A DNA stretch of 64,000 nucleotides from Hedera helix (Eukaryota > Streptophyta > Magnoliopsida > Apiales > Araliaceae). The translations under genes were made by a program, and so were the position numbers. The DNA is taken from positions 44,945,564-45,009,563 of the forward strand of contig OX359274.1 in NCBI GenBank assembly GCA_947179155.2. The letters run 5' to 3'. The notes under the pieces are model-generated. The model was given only the letters and a program-made list of their open reading frames with translations. It made no database searches and was not told the DNA's origin. This document shows, piece by piece, positions 11,512 to 24,500 of the stretch (position 1 is its first letter; each line of letters opens with the position of its first letter).

Positions 11512-14500
11512 TGCTTATTTAGCACTGAATGGTTGAATAGATCAGTCATTCTGTGACGCCCCCAAATCTAGGCCCACACAGCCCAAACTTGAGTCGTCAA
11601 AAGACTACAACAAAATTATTACAATGAAACACAACGTACAACAATACAGTGGATAATACAACACAACTAAGTCTTCATTATTATTGCCACACTATTTTAC
11701 AACACGTGAAGACTACGACAGCTATTCCTCAGACTCTCACTCCATTCCCCGGCTAGACCCTGTTACGTTTTCATCTCCTGTTGAAAAACAATGGAACAAA
11801 AGAAAGGGTGAGCTCAAATAGCCCAGTAAAAATATCATGACTAAGATAATGACGAATAAATTATCATTAGCCTTCAACAGTTGAGTTCTTGATAGAATAC
11901 AATAGACTACAAGGTTTATATCAAAAACTGTAGTTAAATTCTTAAACAATGTTCAGATCAATAATAGCAGCGGAATGAGCAATCTATTAGAAGAATAATG
12001 CAGACTATAATGTCCACTCGCTTCTCTTTTTAGTAAAAATATCATCAACTTTTATCATCTGAAATACCATTAGTCAAGATAATACAACTTCACAGTTCCT
12101 GGTCATAATCATGCAGATCAACAGTTCGTCTTTGCACTACGGGCCAAAGACATTCAATATAACACCAACGGTCATGATTATACCAGATTCAGCCTTTGGT
12201 CATAATCATACCAACCAACAGTTCATCTTTGCACTACGGGCCAAAGAGAACATTCACCACGTGTCATAAAAGACACCGAACAGATGTATCGCCTTTAACC
12301 TAGTATATCGCCTTTAACCTATCATCTGTTCAACAATTATATCACATCTGTGCCCCCGGCCACAGATATTCACAACAGCTTGATTCTTGATGATTAATAC
12401 AAATAACAGTGATACAAATGATGAACAGAAGAACAGGATAAACAATAAGTATCGGAAGTTTACTTTGTGCAGATTCAAATAATGTCCAAATTGCCAACAT
12501 GATGTGGAGTGAAATTTAAAAATGATATTCAAGATCCACAGTTCAGAATAACGATTACAGTTCAATAGAAATGTTCAGAAAATAGGAAGGTTCAGTTGAA
12601 CTAATGAAATTCAACTATTATGGAACATATAATATTTTCAGGAATTATAGAAGCAATAGTTCCATAATAAGTTTCGATTTAGGTGTATGGAAGAAAATAA
12701 TATCCCTTACCGTAGCAGGTTTGATTAACAAAAGGTGAAGGGAATTAATATCCCTTACCATAGTAAGTTTGAATAATGGAAGATGAAAAAGATGGTATCC
12801 TTTATGAGTATAAAGGAAAATGATATCACTTACGAATATGGAATAAAAGTGTCATGTGATAATTCGTGTAGACAAATTATTTCCACACGAGACAAATAAA
12901 AAGGGTTATTCACCAACAGGCGATAATCCGCACCGTAAGGTTATTCCCATCAATTTGAATACGAATAGTTATTCACCAAACAGGCGTAATCCGCACCGTA
13001 TGGTTATTCCCACAATTTAATAGAATTTGAACACGAAGAGTTATTCACCAAACAGGCGATAATCCGCACCGTAAGGTTATTCTCAAAGATTAATAAGGAA
13101 TGAATACAAAAGGTTATTCACCAACAGGCGGTAAACCGCGCCGTAAGGTTATTCCCACAATTTAATACCTGGAAATAAATGGCACAAGAAAGAAACGATA
13201 TTATTTTCGAGAATCAAAGAATGATAATCCCTTCAAGTAAGAAAGAAAATAATATCCATTTATGATGATGAAAAGAGTGATACCCCTTACCGTAATAAAT
13301 TTAAGAGTGTGAAAAGAATGATATTCCTTACCACAGTAAATTTAAGAGTTTGAAATGAATGGTATTCCTTACCGTAGTAAGTTTAAGAGTATGAAAAGAT
13401 TGATATTCCTTACCTTAACACGTGACTGGATATTGATTTAAATGAGATTGATCAACCTATATATTTATAATAAAATTAGTAATTACAACATGTAAACTTC
13501 AAAGTGTATGATAACTCATATATTATGAACTATCAAAATTATATATATTTAACATAATTTTTGTAGTATAAAATACCAACTTTTAAAATAGTTTTAAAAA
13601 TAATATTTCAAAATAAATCTTCCAAAGAAAGCTTTTAAAAATGAATCTTCTCAAAGAAGAGTCTTCTAAAGGAAGATTTGTGAATACCGTGAAAAATAGG
13701 AATTTATAAAATTACTACTCTTTAATAAAAGATTTACTTGAAAAATTTCTGCACTCCTTTTGGCTTTCAAACACTCAAAATAGCCTTACTATTCTCAGAG
13801 AAAACTCATAAAATTCTTATAGAAAAATTTTATGTTTTAGGTGTGATTTTTCTATTCAGCTGAACAAGCTATTTATAGGAGAAAAGAGGTTACTATGCGT
13901 GGTAGGTGAACTAAAAAAAAATTCAGCAGAGGCTGCGCAAACGTTTTTAAAAATTTTCAATACTTGCACAGTAACTTTGCACAGTAACTTTAAAATTTTC
14001 AAAAAGTGAACAGTAATGAACAGTAACTTTTGTCGGTAGATGAACAGTAACTTCCCCCGAGATGAACAGTGACTTCCGTCAGTGAATAGTAACTTTTCCG
14101 GGAATGAATAGTAAATTCCGGGAGTGAATAGTAACTTTTGAAAAATAAAAATTTTTATTTTTCCTGTGGGTCCAACATATAAAATAAAATAATGCTACAA
14201 CAATAATGTAATAAATACGTTACAGATTATTATTAATTTAATAATATAAATTACAGTATATTTGCAACTGTGACAATTATTAGGTTCAATAATTTTAAAA
14301 AAAACAGTGCAGCAACAATTATTGAGTCAATGATATGAAATACAGTGTAATGACAATTATTGAATCAATAATGCAAAATACTGTGTAGCAACAATAATTG
14401 AATTGATAATATAAAATATTATGCAGTGACAATTATCGATGAAATGATGCGTAACAGTTACGGTGTCAATAATATGAGACACTGTGCAATACCGTGTGCT

Positions 14501-15203
14501 ACTGTAGAGTACTGCATGCTACAGTAAAATACCATAAATTACCGTATGCTACTATTCTTTTTATCACCGGTATTTTAACAGTTAGCATCGTTGACTATTT
14601 TTATTAAAAATGTTACTTCTGTCGTTTTCTATATCCGACAAATATTCCGTTGTGGGGTCCACCAATAATTTGTTATTTCGGCGCCGTCGTACGGCCCGAA
14701 TATTCCCCGACAAAACGAATATTGTCCGACAAAATAAAATTTGCACATAACATCCTTAACTTTAAACTTTATCGATTTAACCACTTACTGTTTCAGAAAA
14801 ATATATATGAAGAAAAATTAAATTTTATATTTCATAAAATTCAGGGTCTTACACATTCAGTACGTTTGTTTCCAGTAAAAATAGTCTAAATGGTTGAATC
14901 GGTCAAATTTTTAGACTGAATAATTAAGTCTATTTTTTTTGGCTGAATGATTAAGTCTCGGCTAAATAAATTAAAAAAATAAAAATAAAATATTAATTAT
15001 TATATTAAGTAATATTAAATAAATTTACAACAACTTTATTTTTTTTTAAAGGAATAAAATAATAAAAATATATTATTCAGATATTACAGATATATCACTT
15101 ATAAAATAATTTTTTTATTTAATATTCAAAAATATAATTCGTTTAAATTACTTAAATATTCAAAATTAAATTATTTCACTTAATTTTTACGAAACACCCC
15201 CTT
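11512..15203. mobile_element. MITE, copy 2, split by a solo LTR
   Basis: Sequence homologous to the preceding MITE lies at 11512-11551 and resumes at 14859-15203 (TGGTTGAATCGGTCAAATTTTTAGACTGA-like core in both copies; right end AAACACCCCCTT). The 3.3-kb LTR at 11552-14853 sits inside it, so the MITE inserted first. Its right end is only about 370 bp upstream of the DGAT1 start codon, so it abuts or lies in the DGAT1 promoter. Confidence 0.55.
11552..14853 (-). mobile_element. Solo LTR (LTR F), Ty3/gypsy-type, reverse orientation
   Basis: A 3302-bp non-coding unit begins TGTGACGCCCCCAAATC and ends GGGTCTTACA, so its own sense strand runs TGTAAGACCC...GGGCGTCACA with canonical TG/CA ends. It is flanked by a perfect 5-bp target-site duplication CATTC (11547-11551 and 14854-14858), which marks a single integration event. 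It contains about four 70-bp units with GGTTATTCACC and ACAGGCG (12903-13160), AACAGTAACTT repeats (about 13970-14130), and a TATAAATA box on its sense strand (13870-13877). There is no gag/pol or primer-binding-site context, hence solo. Long LTRs with these ends are typical of Tekay/Del-like chromoviruses; that lineage call is inference. Confidence 0.85.
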
Positions 15204-15570
15204 AAATTTTGTTTGGGCTGATTCTTCATTCTTGCTATAATAACAAACCGCCACCTTTATTCACACTACGTTCATAAACGTCCACACGGCTGTTTTGCAG
15301 ATTTTGACAATATCTTTTGTCGCTTTGGCTCACACCATTCCCAGCAATCCAAACCCTTTTCTCTCTCTTACATGCTCCATTTTTCTCTCTCTAAAATATA
15401 CAACTACTGTATATGTATATATCTACACGCAGCTAAGTTTACTGTATATGTAAACCGCCTTTATACATCACCATTTTTCGAAAAAATTTCGGTCTCTGCT
15501 TTTCAAATCCATGTTCTATGCATGAGCTTTCTCTCTCTAGAAAACTATATTTGCTATTAATTTGTTAAAA
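15204..15570 (+). promoter_or_regulatory. DGAT1 proximal promoter and 5' leader with upstream ORFs
   Basis: This is the region between the MITE and the DGAT1 start. It is rich in CTCTCTC tracts (about 15357-15400 and 15530-15539), typical of plant leaders. Three upstream ATGs with stops before the main start are visible: 15372-15560 (62 codons), 15511-15525 (4 codons) and 15518-15568 (16 codons, stop 2 nt before the main ATG). If transcription begins upstream of them, they could lower translation of DGAT1. The transcription start is not determined from sequence. Confidence 0.5.
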
Positions 15571-18500
15571 ATGGCGATCTTAGGCTCTCCGAGAAGTATG
15601 GAAACGACGACGATGACGACGACGGAGCACGAGCCGGATCTTAATCACGCCGTTCAGAGGAGAACGAGCGCAGCGACAACTGCGAAGGCGGAGAGTGTGG
15701 TGAATGATCGGAATCAGATCGGAGAGAAGGCGGAATTGGGGAATAATGAGTTGATTAATGGAGCTGAGAAGGTTGGAAACGGAACGGAAGAGAGAGTAAA
15801 GGAAGGAATAATGGCAAAATTCGAGTTTCGGCCGTCGGCTCCGGCTCATAGTAGAATAAAGGAGAGTCCTCTTAGCTCTGCCGCCATATTCAAGCAGGTT
15901 TCGCATTAATGTTTATTATAATTGATATTCAGAATGTTTGTGAATTTGATTAGGTTATGTGATTGACAATTTGCAATGCTGTTACTTTTCTATTTACTGT
16001 TAGAAAGAGAAAAATGTCAAAAGATGTGTACTACCAAATATTAAACAATAATTTATTGCTAATAGGTAAGAACTGTAGAAGCTTTGGTTGAAGGCTATTA
16101 TTTAAAGTAGAATAGTACGTTGTTACTAGCAAAGTTATGAATTCGTGTTATATCGTTTAGGAAAACATAATTAATATTTAATAGTAATATGCTATTTTAG
16201 TAAATTATATTTTTTAGGTGAAACTATTGGATTTGTTTGATGTGGAAATCTAATAAATTTGTAATTCATGCCTTCGTAATTTTATAAGGTTAAAATATCA
16301 TAATAATAGAGAGTTTGCTATTCTTGTATATAAGAATTGATTTGTGTAGGCATGATTCCATGTTCTACTACTATCTTAGCTTTCTTTGTCTGATTCTGAA
16401 ACTTCTGATAAGTGATGACCAGTGTTTCATTTTTAGTGAGAGGACAGAGCAATAGATAAAGCAGATTGTCAATTCTTGCACACATTAGCTTTTCGTTTGC
16501 TTGCTATGTACATGTAGTAGCCTAAATCCCATCTAGTTCAGATGGTGATGGTAAAAAATATTTTTTTCCCTTATGATTTATTATAACTTTTGACAAACTT
16601 AAAATCATGGTTGGAACTATGCTCATTTCTATCTTAAGAGGTAGTACATGGTTTACCTCTTTCATTGGCATGTTTAGCATGAAGTGTCTAATGTGACAGG
16701 AATAAATTTTAGGTTCAACTATGAAGGTATTAAGATAACTTAGAAGTTCTAATGCAGGGGTAAAGTTGTTTTATAAAGAGCAGTTCAGTGAACGTAAAAA
16801 TTAAAATGAGGTAATCAAGAAAATAATTTCTACAGATTAGTGAATATGCATGATTGATATATCAGAGAATACTGCAGCTAATATGTTAAAAGAGTGTGCA
16901 AGTGTTTTAAAATACTTTCAATTGGCAGAACATGGCTGCACTTGGGGATGACTATATGTTTTCCTGAATCATGTGGGAGTATTTGACCATATATTTTCCT
17001 GCACGGTGCAATGCTTGTGGAGTGAGAGAAAAATGAGAGTTTATTGAGACTGTGGTTTGTTAGGTTAAAGAACACATCCCTCCTTACATCAGTTTTCTGG
17101 TGATTGGAGTCCAACCTGGGGATTGAGATCTGTTTGCTGATGTGGATAATTTGAGAAGAAAAAGTCAGAGGTTTGGTATTCTTTTTATGTTAATCTTTCT
17201 TGGGGTTGGGATGTGCTTAGTTTTTGTTTGTCTCCATGCTGAGGTTTTTATGTTGACTTTAGCATACACCAGTTGTACATTGATGCACCTTCTTTGATGC
17301 TTTCTAGTTTAATTATCATGCGTCAAAAATCTTTGCATGAATTGTGTATCATCTTGTGAATTGTATCCTAAGATACAGAAAGAAAGTATGTCATGCTAAT
17401 TGGCATGTTCTTGCAGAGCCATGCGGGTCTCTTCAACCTCTGTATAGTAGTACTTGTTGCTGTGAATAGCAGGCTTATCATTGAGAATCTGATGAAGGTT
17501 AGCCCCTCATTTGTATTGCATTTCTGGTTGATTTAATTTGGTTTTGCAAGTTGTTGTCTGTGTATGAGTCTTTTATAATGAAAGTTATGATTCACATGCA
17601 TGTGCATTTCTTATTACATTTTCATGTGCAATTCTTACTTGCTCTTAATTAGTCTCACAGCAGGCATTCTGTGCTTGTAGTCTGTAGATGACAAACTCTT
17701 GATTGCTTTTGCAGTATGGCTTGTTAATTAGTTCGGGTTTTTGGTTTAGTTCAAGATCATTGAGGGATTGGCCTCTTCTAATGTGTTGGTAATTTTTTAA
17801 GCACTTCATTTTCTAGTTGTTTTTGTTTTATCTAACTAGAGTGAATTCATAGTTTTATATCCTGTTTGAATTTAAGTAACTTGTAAACCTTTGTGTTTCT
17901 GTTATGAGAATAATTAAGTCATCCATTAACCGACACGAAATCCTTTTTTTTTTTTGTGGTCTCAATTTCAGTCTTAGTCTAGGGATATTCCCCCTTGCTG
18001 CTTTTGTTGTTGAAACGTTGGTGCGTCAAAAATCCATCATTGAACAGGCAAGTGGTTCAAGTCTTAATCTAGTCTTTTGTTCTTGGTAATTAATTGAATT
18101 AACTTGGTCAATGTATAAAGACTGAACAGTTTGCAACTTTTCTGACTCATGTTTTGTTTTTGATTTTGAAATTCTTTTCCTTTAAAAACTAAACAATTAT
18201 GGCTATCAATAATAATTATGTGGTAAATTTTCTGGAAAAATAAATTGGCTTAAAAGCATTTTAAATACTGCGCTTTTTCTCATTTTTGAAGGTGAACCCA
18301 AAAAAAGACGCAGTTGACTGTACATCAACCTTTTGAAATCAAACCTTCCAGCGAAATCAATTTGAATTTTCGCTGTAAAGTTGGGGCTTTTGACATCTGT
18401 AACATACTTCTCTGTGGCCACACCCAAGACACGTAATCTTTGTTCCCTACCTTTTTGCTTGTGGAAATACTATAAACGCCTTTCAATAATTGTCACATTT

Positions 18501-21500
18501 TTCTAATTCCAGCAAAAAATAAAATTGATTTCACCAGAAAGGTTAAGTTTATCCCCAAGTTTGCGGATTGGAACTACGACCTTGAAGTTATTTCCTCACA
18601 CAAGGTCCAAAATGCTTTTAAGCCAAAACAATTTATTAGCTTATAAATTTTATGTAGCAGATATTTAAATAAGTTAAGTATGCTTATTCCAGAAATCACA
18701 CTTTACATATCTTTGTGTTCCATCTACATAAAAGATGATCCTTGGATATGATGATCGTTAGATCTAATAAGTTACAACGGTGGTGTCTGTGGTTTAATAT
18801 GTAGTATTTGCATAAGGTGAAATTAGATGGCTTAGGTTTTATCAACTAGACTGTTGAATAATTGGAATTTCTAATTACCTTTGACTGTAAGATGTTAATA
18901 CATTTAAACCAGAAAATAAAACAAGGTTCCTATTCCTCCATCCATTTCTTATGTTATTTCCTACAGTGTTGTCCTATGTTGTCAGTATCTAGAGCAGTAT
19001 GCCAGTATTACAAGTTATCCCTTTTTATCTACTGCAAAAATGAAAAAAATAATAATAATCCTTCATGGATGAATGATTTATTACATGTCTGAATAAGCAT
19101 ATATTATGATAATTGTCAGAGTTCTATTCAGTGAGTTCACATGCCTATAAAATTTATTGGATTGTGCATCATGCCGCAGTACATGATCTAACTCATGTTA
19201 TCTTATCTAGGAGCATCTATGTTTACATATATGCAATGGTGTACTTTGCATTAATTACTCTGGTTGTAAACGGATTATCATATAGAAACTTGGCATCTAT
19301 TGTTCATAAGGTTGCTACTTTAACCTTCAAGAGAGGTTAATCCTCATATTATTATTGTAGGGTGCAGTCGCTCTTCACATATCAATAACCACAACTGCAA
19401 TTTTATATCCAGTCTTTGTGATTCTCAGGTTAGTTCTTTGTATTATTTTTTATGAACTCATGCTTACTTTAGCTTAATAATTTATTTTCTCCTAAAAATT
19501 ATAATCAACAATTGGGATACAACAGTAAAGTGACTGAAACCAAGTAGTAGGTATAAGTCCAATGCGATCCAAAACCTGTTCGTAAGCAATCCATGTGAAC
19601 AGTGCTAAAAAAGAATCATCATTTTTCTTTAATCTCTGTTCTTTCAAAGGCTCAATAATAATAACATGCCACAATGATGGAGGGTCCTACAAATCCTTGT
19701 GTAGACACGTGTGATGTCCGAGCAGGATTGTGAGACTTACCCTAATATTTCTATTCATTATACAACTGGGTGGTGGCTTTGGTGTTCCTTAGTTGGTGTG
19801 GTTGGAGAGAGTTGGTTGTCCTTCTAACTACGAGGAGCCGCCTCTTGTCATTTTGGGTTTCAGAATCAGTGGTAGTAAGAATTACTAGATTCTTTAGTGG
19901 TTTGCATTTTTGTGGGGAATATATGCGGAGAGGACAACTTGGATATCTAGTTAGCATTATACGCATCCGACCTTGTTATGTGGTAGAATTTCATTCCATG
20001 TATCCATTTGGACTTTTGTACCGGCTCCTTTTAGGGGAAATTTCTGATTATAGTGTAGCTGGGGGCTTGTCCTACTTTGAGGATTACTAATCCATTAATA
20101 TTCTTTTGGAGGACATTTTTCCCTCGTATTGCATTCTATTCTCCTTTTCTAATAAAAATCTTCTCTTTTTTATCTAAAAATAGTTACAAGGCACACTTTA
20201 GTTCGAGTTTCTGAATGCCTTTACTGTCTTTGAAAGTTATAAAGTGCATTTATAAGAATGTTAATTAATGTTTTCTCTGGAATTTCAGTCAGAAAGTTTT
20301 AAACTGCTGGCTTTATGCAAGCAGCCTATAACTTTAGTGGCGTCAAATCTTGTTCACGTTGTTGGTGGGCCTTGGTATGATTTTGGTTGGAGATATACTT
20401 GGGGAGTGCATATAAATTGTTAGAGAATATTTGAAGAAGTGAAGTATAGGAAAAACGGACATGCTAACAGAAATATAGATAAATGCGGAAGTTGACAAAG
20501 ATACGATCCAAATGGTCATTGTACTTAATTTTGAAACTGTGCAGGTGTGACTCTGCTGTTCAATCAGGTGTGACATTAATGTTCTTTGCTTGCATTGTGT
20601 GGTTAAAGTTGGTATCTTATGCACATACAAATTATGACATGAGAGCAGTTGCAAAATCCATTGATAAGGTAAATATGAGAAGTTCCCCCTTTGATTTTTC
20701 TCTACTAGACCTTTTTTCTTTTCAAAAGAACTAGCCAAAAGGAAATGTATAGTTGGTATAATGGTATGATCTGTATACTTTTCTGCTTTATTTTTTAAAA
20801 TTATATACGTGCCAGATAAGTAATAATTCTATACAAGAAAAATTGCATTAGAAAAACACCAAAAGTGGGTGTACATCAATGTACACATGAAATATCCGCA
20901 GAATTTTTTTTTATATAGGAATTCGTACTTTATAATGTCTACGAAGTACAGAGATTACCCAAATTATCCAATTCTGAATTCCAACAATATCAACTATTCT
21001 TGATTTTTCAATTTTGACAATATCCATAATCCTGAAATTTAAGATTTTTTTCCTGTCCAAAGAGTTCCCTATATTGAATTTGAGCTCTGTGCTAAATATT
21101 GAAGTAGTCAAAGTAAGGAGAGAGTTGAAATGTTGAATTAAAGCTAAGACCTTCAAATTCTGTACCTGTATTTTCTTTTACACAATAGGTTGAGGGGTTC
21201 AACTTCCTTGCTTTGCTATTTATAGTTAATATTCTCTAAGATTATGACATGTAATGTCTAACTTTATTCACTTAATCTACTATGCTGCCTGTTAGGGTGA
21301 AACCTTGTCTAGTATGTTGAATGTGGACTACTCGGACAATATTAGCTTCAAGAGTTTGGCATACTTCATGTTTGCTCCCACATTATGTTACCAGGTAACT
21401 GCACTCAAGCCCTGTACAACTGACTACATAATATGTTCATCCACTCGTGTTGTTCAGAATATATAACATACATCCAAGTTAAGCAATGATACAATTTTAT

Positions 21501-24500
21501 TAACTGATTTTCCCTTAATATTATGTTTTAATGTGGTGTAGTATGCCTGCGAAGTTGCATAAAAGGCTAAAGCACATGCATAGGATTACTGATAGACTAG
21601 TGAAGATAAGTCTTGTTACATGATTATTGTCTATTGATTCAATAGCATATTGATTCATTTCATGGTCAAGTTAGGTCCGCCAACAAGTACAAGGAAATGT
21701 TAGCTGGCGTTTCTGATCACAACAGAAACTGATTGGGTTCTTGCAAACTTTTTTTTTATGATATTCAGAATATTAACTCTCTTGTTAAGTACATACAAGA
21801 GTTTGCATATGCAAATTTCCAATCTCATCTGGTTTTGTTTTCTACTGGTTAATGCTAATTGCTAGCCATATTTGTTAGCACTCTCGCACAATATTGGACC
21901 TCTACTCGGTATCAATGTTGGTTCTTGGATAATCGTGAGTTAGTTGTCTGAAACATATTCATACTCCAAAGCTTAAAAAGCCTTTTCTCCTATCCTCTAG
22001 CAACTGTTTTTTTATTTGATTATTTCAGCTGCTCAGGACTGTTCTTTATTTCAATAAATGGGTTTTTTAAGTTTTAGCATATATTTCTTACCAATACTAA
22101 CTGCATTTATTCAACTGCTACAGATGTTGAACGTAATATTCTGAATATGATTTCCAAAAAAAATAAAATTGTCTGAATATGTTTCAACGACAACAGAAGC
22201 TTTTATGTCTGACATAATTGAGTGCCTAACTGTGGGTGGGTGTGCATTTGACTCTCAAATGTTATGTGTGCATTGAATTGGTTCAAGGAAGAACTTAGTC
22301 TCGGATATGGTAACCATGCTTATATGTCTGTCCAGTTTCTGTTGTGGTATTGGATGCTACTTTAAAGTTTTAAAGCAATTGCCAATATCTGAACATCTTA
22401 GAGTTTATTTGCTTGACAAATGAATATCCCCATCAGATGTCTCTCTCTAAAGTAAAATTTATGCTTTTTCTGTTTTGACCTATCTTTTTTTTTGGTTCTG
22501 CATTTTTGCTTATATGAAGTGGTGTGATCCAGAAGGATGATTTCATTGTCCCTGTTATTGGAATTTACTGTTTATTTTTCCACTGAGACAATGATTTTTT
22601 GTAGCCAAGCTATCCTCGCACTGCTAGTGTTAGAAAGGGATGGGTGCTACGCCAACTCATCAAGTTAGTAATATTTACAGGGCTTATGGGATTCATTATA
22701 GAACAAGTAGGTCTTCTCATACTAAAAAGTTAGCCTGTTCTTTCGTTTATATGAATGTAAAAACTTTGCATGGGTATGCTGACTAATGGGGTGCCATTGT
22801 TTTTTATGTTGTAGTACATTAATCCAATTGTCAAGAATTCTAAACATCCTTTGAAAGGTGACCTTTTATATGCCATGGAGCGAGTTCTGAAGCTTTCTGT
22901 CCCCAATTTATATGTTTGGCTCTGCATGTTCTACTGCTTTTTCCATCTCTGGTATTTATTCTCTTCACTCTATACGATATATACTCCTCACGTTTATTTA
23001 TTTTTTATTTTTATAACTTGTGTCCAGTGTTTTCCCTTGTCATAATTTTATCAGGACAATTGTCAAGCAGTTCTATCATGACACTATATGTGCCAAACAT
23101 TGTTAATTGCTGTCTGAATTTTTCATTATAACATAAACATGCTTAGAGTTAGAGATCTAGGATATTTTCTTGAGGAAGACTGAAACTAAAGAAGGTCAAT
23201 TTTAGTATTTTTTAAAACTATTTGGTGTGATGTCGCAAGCACCCAAAAATAAAATCTTACTTTGGAAAAATAAATGTGTAGTAGTGCAAGTAAGAGTCGA
23301 TCCCACAGAGAATGATTAATTTAATTTTATGTTTTTGCAAACAAAAGTTGGGGGGTTTTGTAATTAAAGAAATAATTTAAATAAAACTAATTTAAATAAT
23401 TATGCAAGAAATAAATAAAAATAAAAAGCCTTGGTTTAAGTTAATATTCACCATCAAGAATTTACAACTGATCACTAATGCAAGAATAAATCAATTAATA
23501 TTTTGAAAATTCACCGTAGAAAGAACTACTCGCAGGCGGAATAATTTTTCTCCTATCTCCTTAATTTTAGATAAGTAGAGCCACTTGGTCTAAATACCCT
23601 TACTAATAAACAACCTCCGGCATTTGCTAAAGATTTAATTTAATAGCAGCATAAAGAATTAGAGTGATCGTTGAACTAAACAACATAAGCCACTTGTTTG
23701 CATTTAATTTAGATAAATATTCTTCCTAAGATAAAATAATCTTTTGATCTGCAAAACAATTATTAAACTTAGTTGCTTCACAAATAGCAGTAGATTAATA
23801 TGAATAATAAACTAGTAGGCCTCCTAGCAATTAAACAAACTAATCATAAAATTAAGCATAGAAGAATATTCAATAATCAAAATATAAATTGAACAATTAA
23901 AATAAATTAGATTTCACAGCGTATAAATCTTGATGGCTTCAATTACTTAAACCAAGAAAAATAAATTAACTATTCATAATAATAGAGAACACTAAAGAAT
24001 AGAAAAGAGAATTTTATTCTAATGAGAGTTGTCTTTTACAATGTGTCTCAAGCCCTCTATTTATAGGCTCCATAAACCTCCTAACTTGTCTAAATCCTAA
24101 TAGGATTTACAATTAAAAATAAAAGAAAAGTAAAATAATTATTTTCCTAACTCTAATTGGAATTAAAATCCAATTTGGAATCAAAAAGTAGCAAAATTCG
24201 CGAATAATCTGATTTCTGGAATTAACGCGCAAAACAAACAAGGCCTTCGCTACAGTACCCGGTCAACTCACGCGCATCCGCGCATTGCGCGCCCTTTAGC
24301 CCAAAACGACGTCGTTTCTGGTCCTTTTCCTGCCACTGTTCCGCTACCGCGCGCATTGCGCGGACGCTCTGATGAAACGACGTCGTTTCACTTGCCGGCC
24401 AATCCTTCCGCGCGCATTGCGCGAGCCCAACTTTTCCGGAATTTACCAAAATGCCACCACGCTGCTTAATTACCAAAATGCCATCAGAGTTTTGCTGAAA

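Noticed and set aside
15580..15906. 108-codon minus-strand ORF over DGAT1 exon 1
   Set aside because: Antisense shadow of the GC-richer DGAT1 first exon; low-complexity Arg/Ser content and no domain.
24222..24476. 84-codon minus-strand ORF with repeated AQCA-like segments
   Set aside because: It arises from the CGCGCATTGCGCG repeats in a non-coding element; no start context and no domain.
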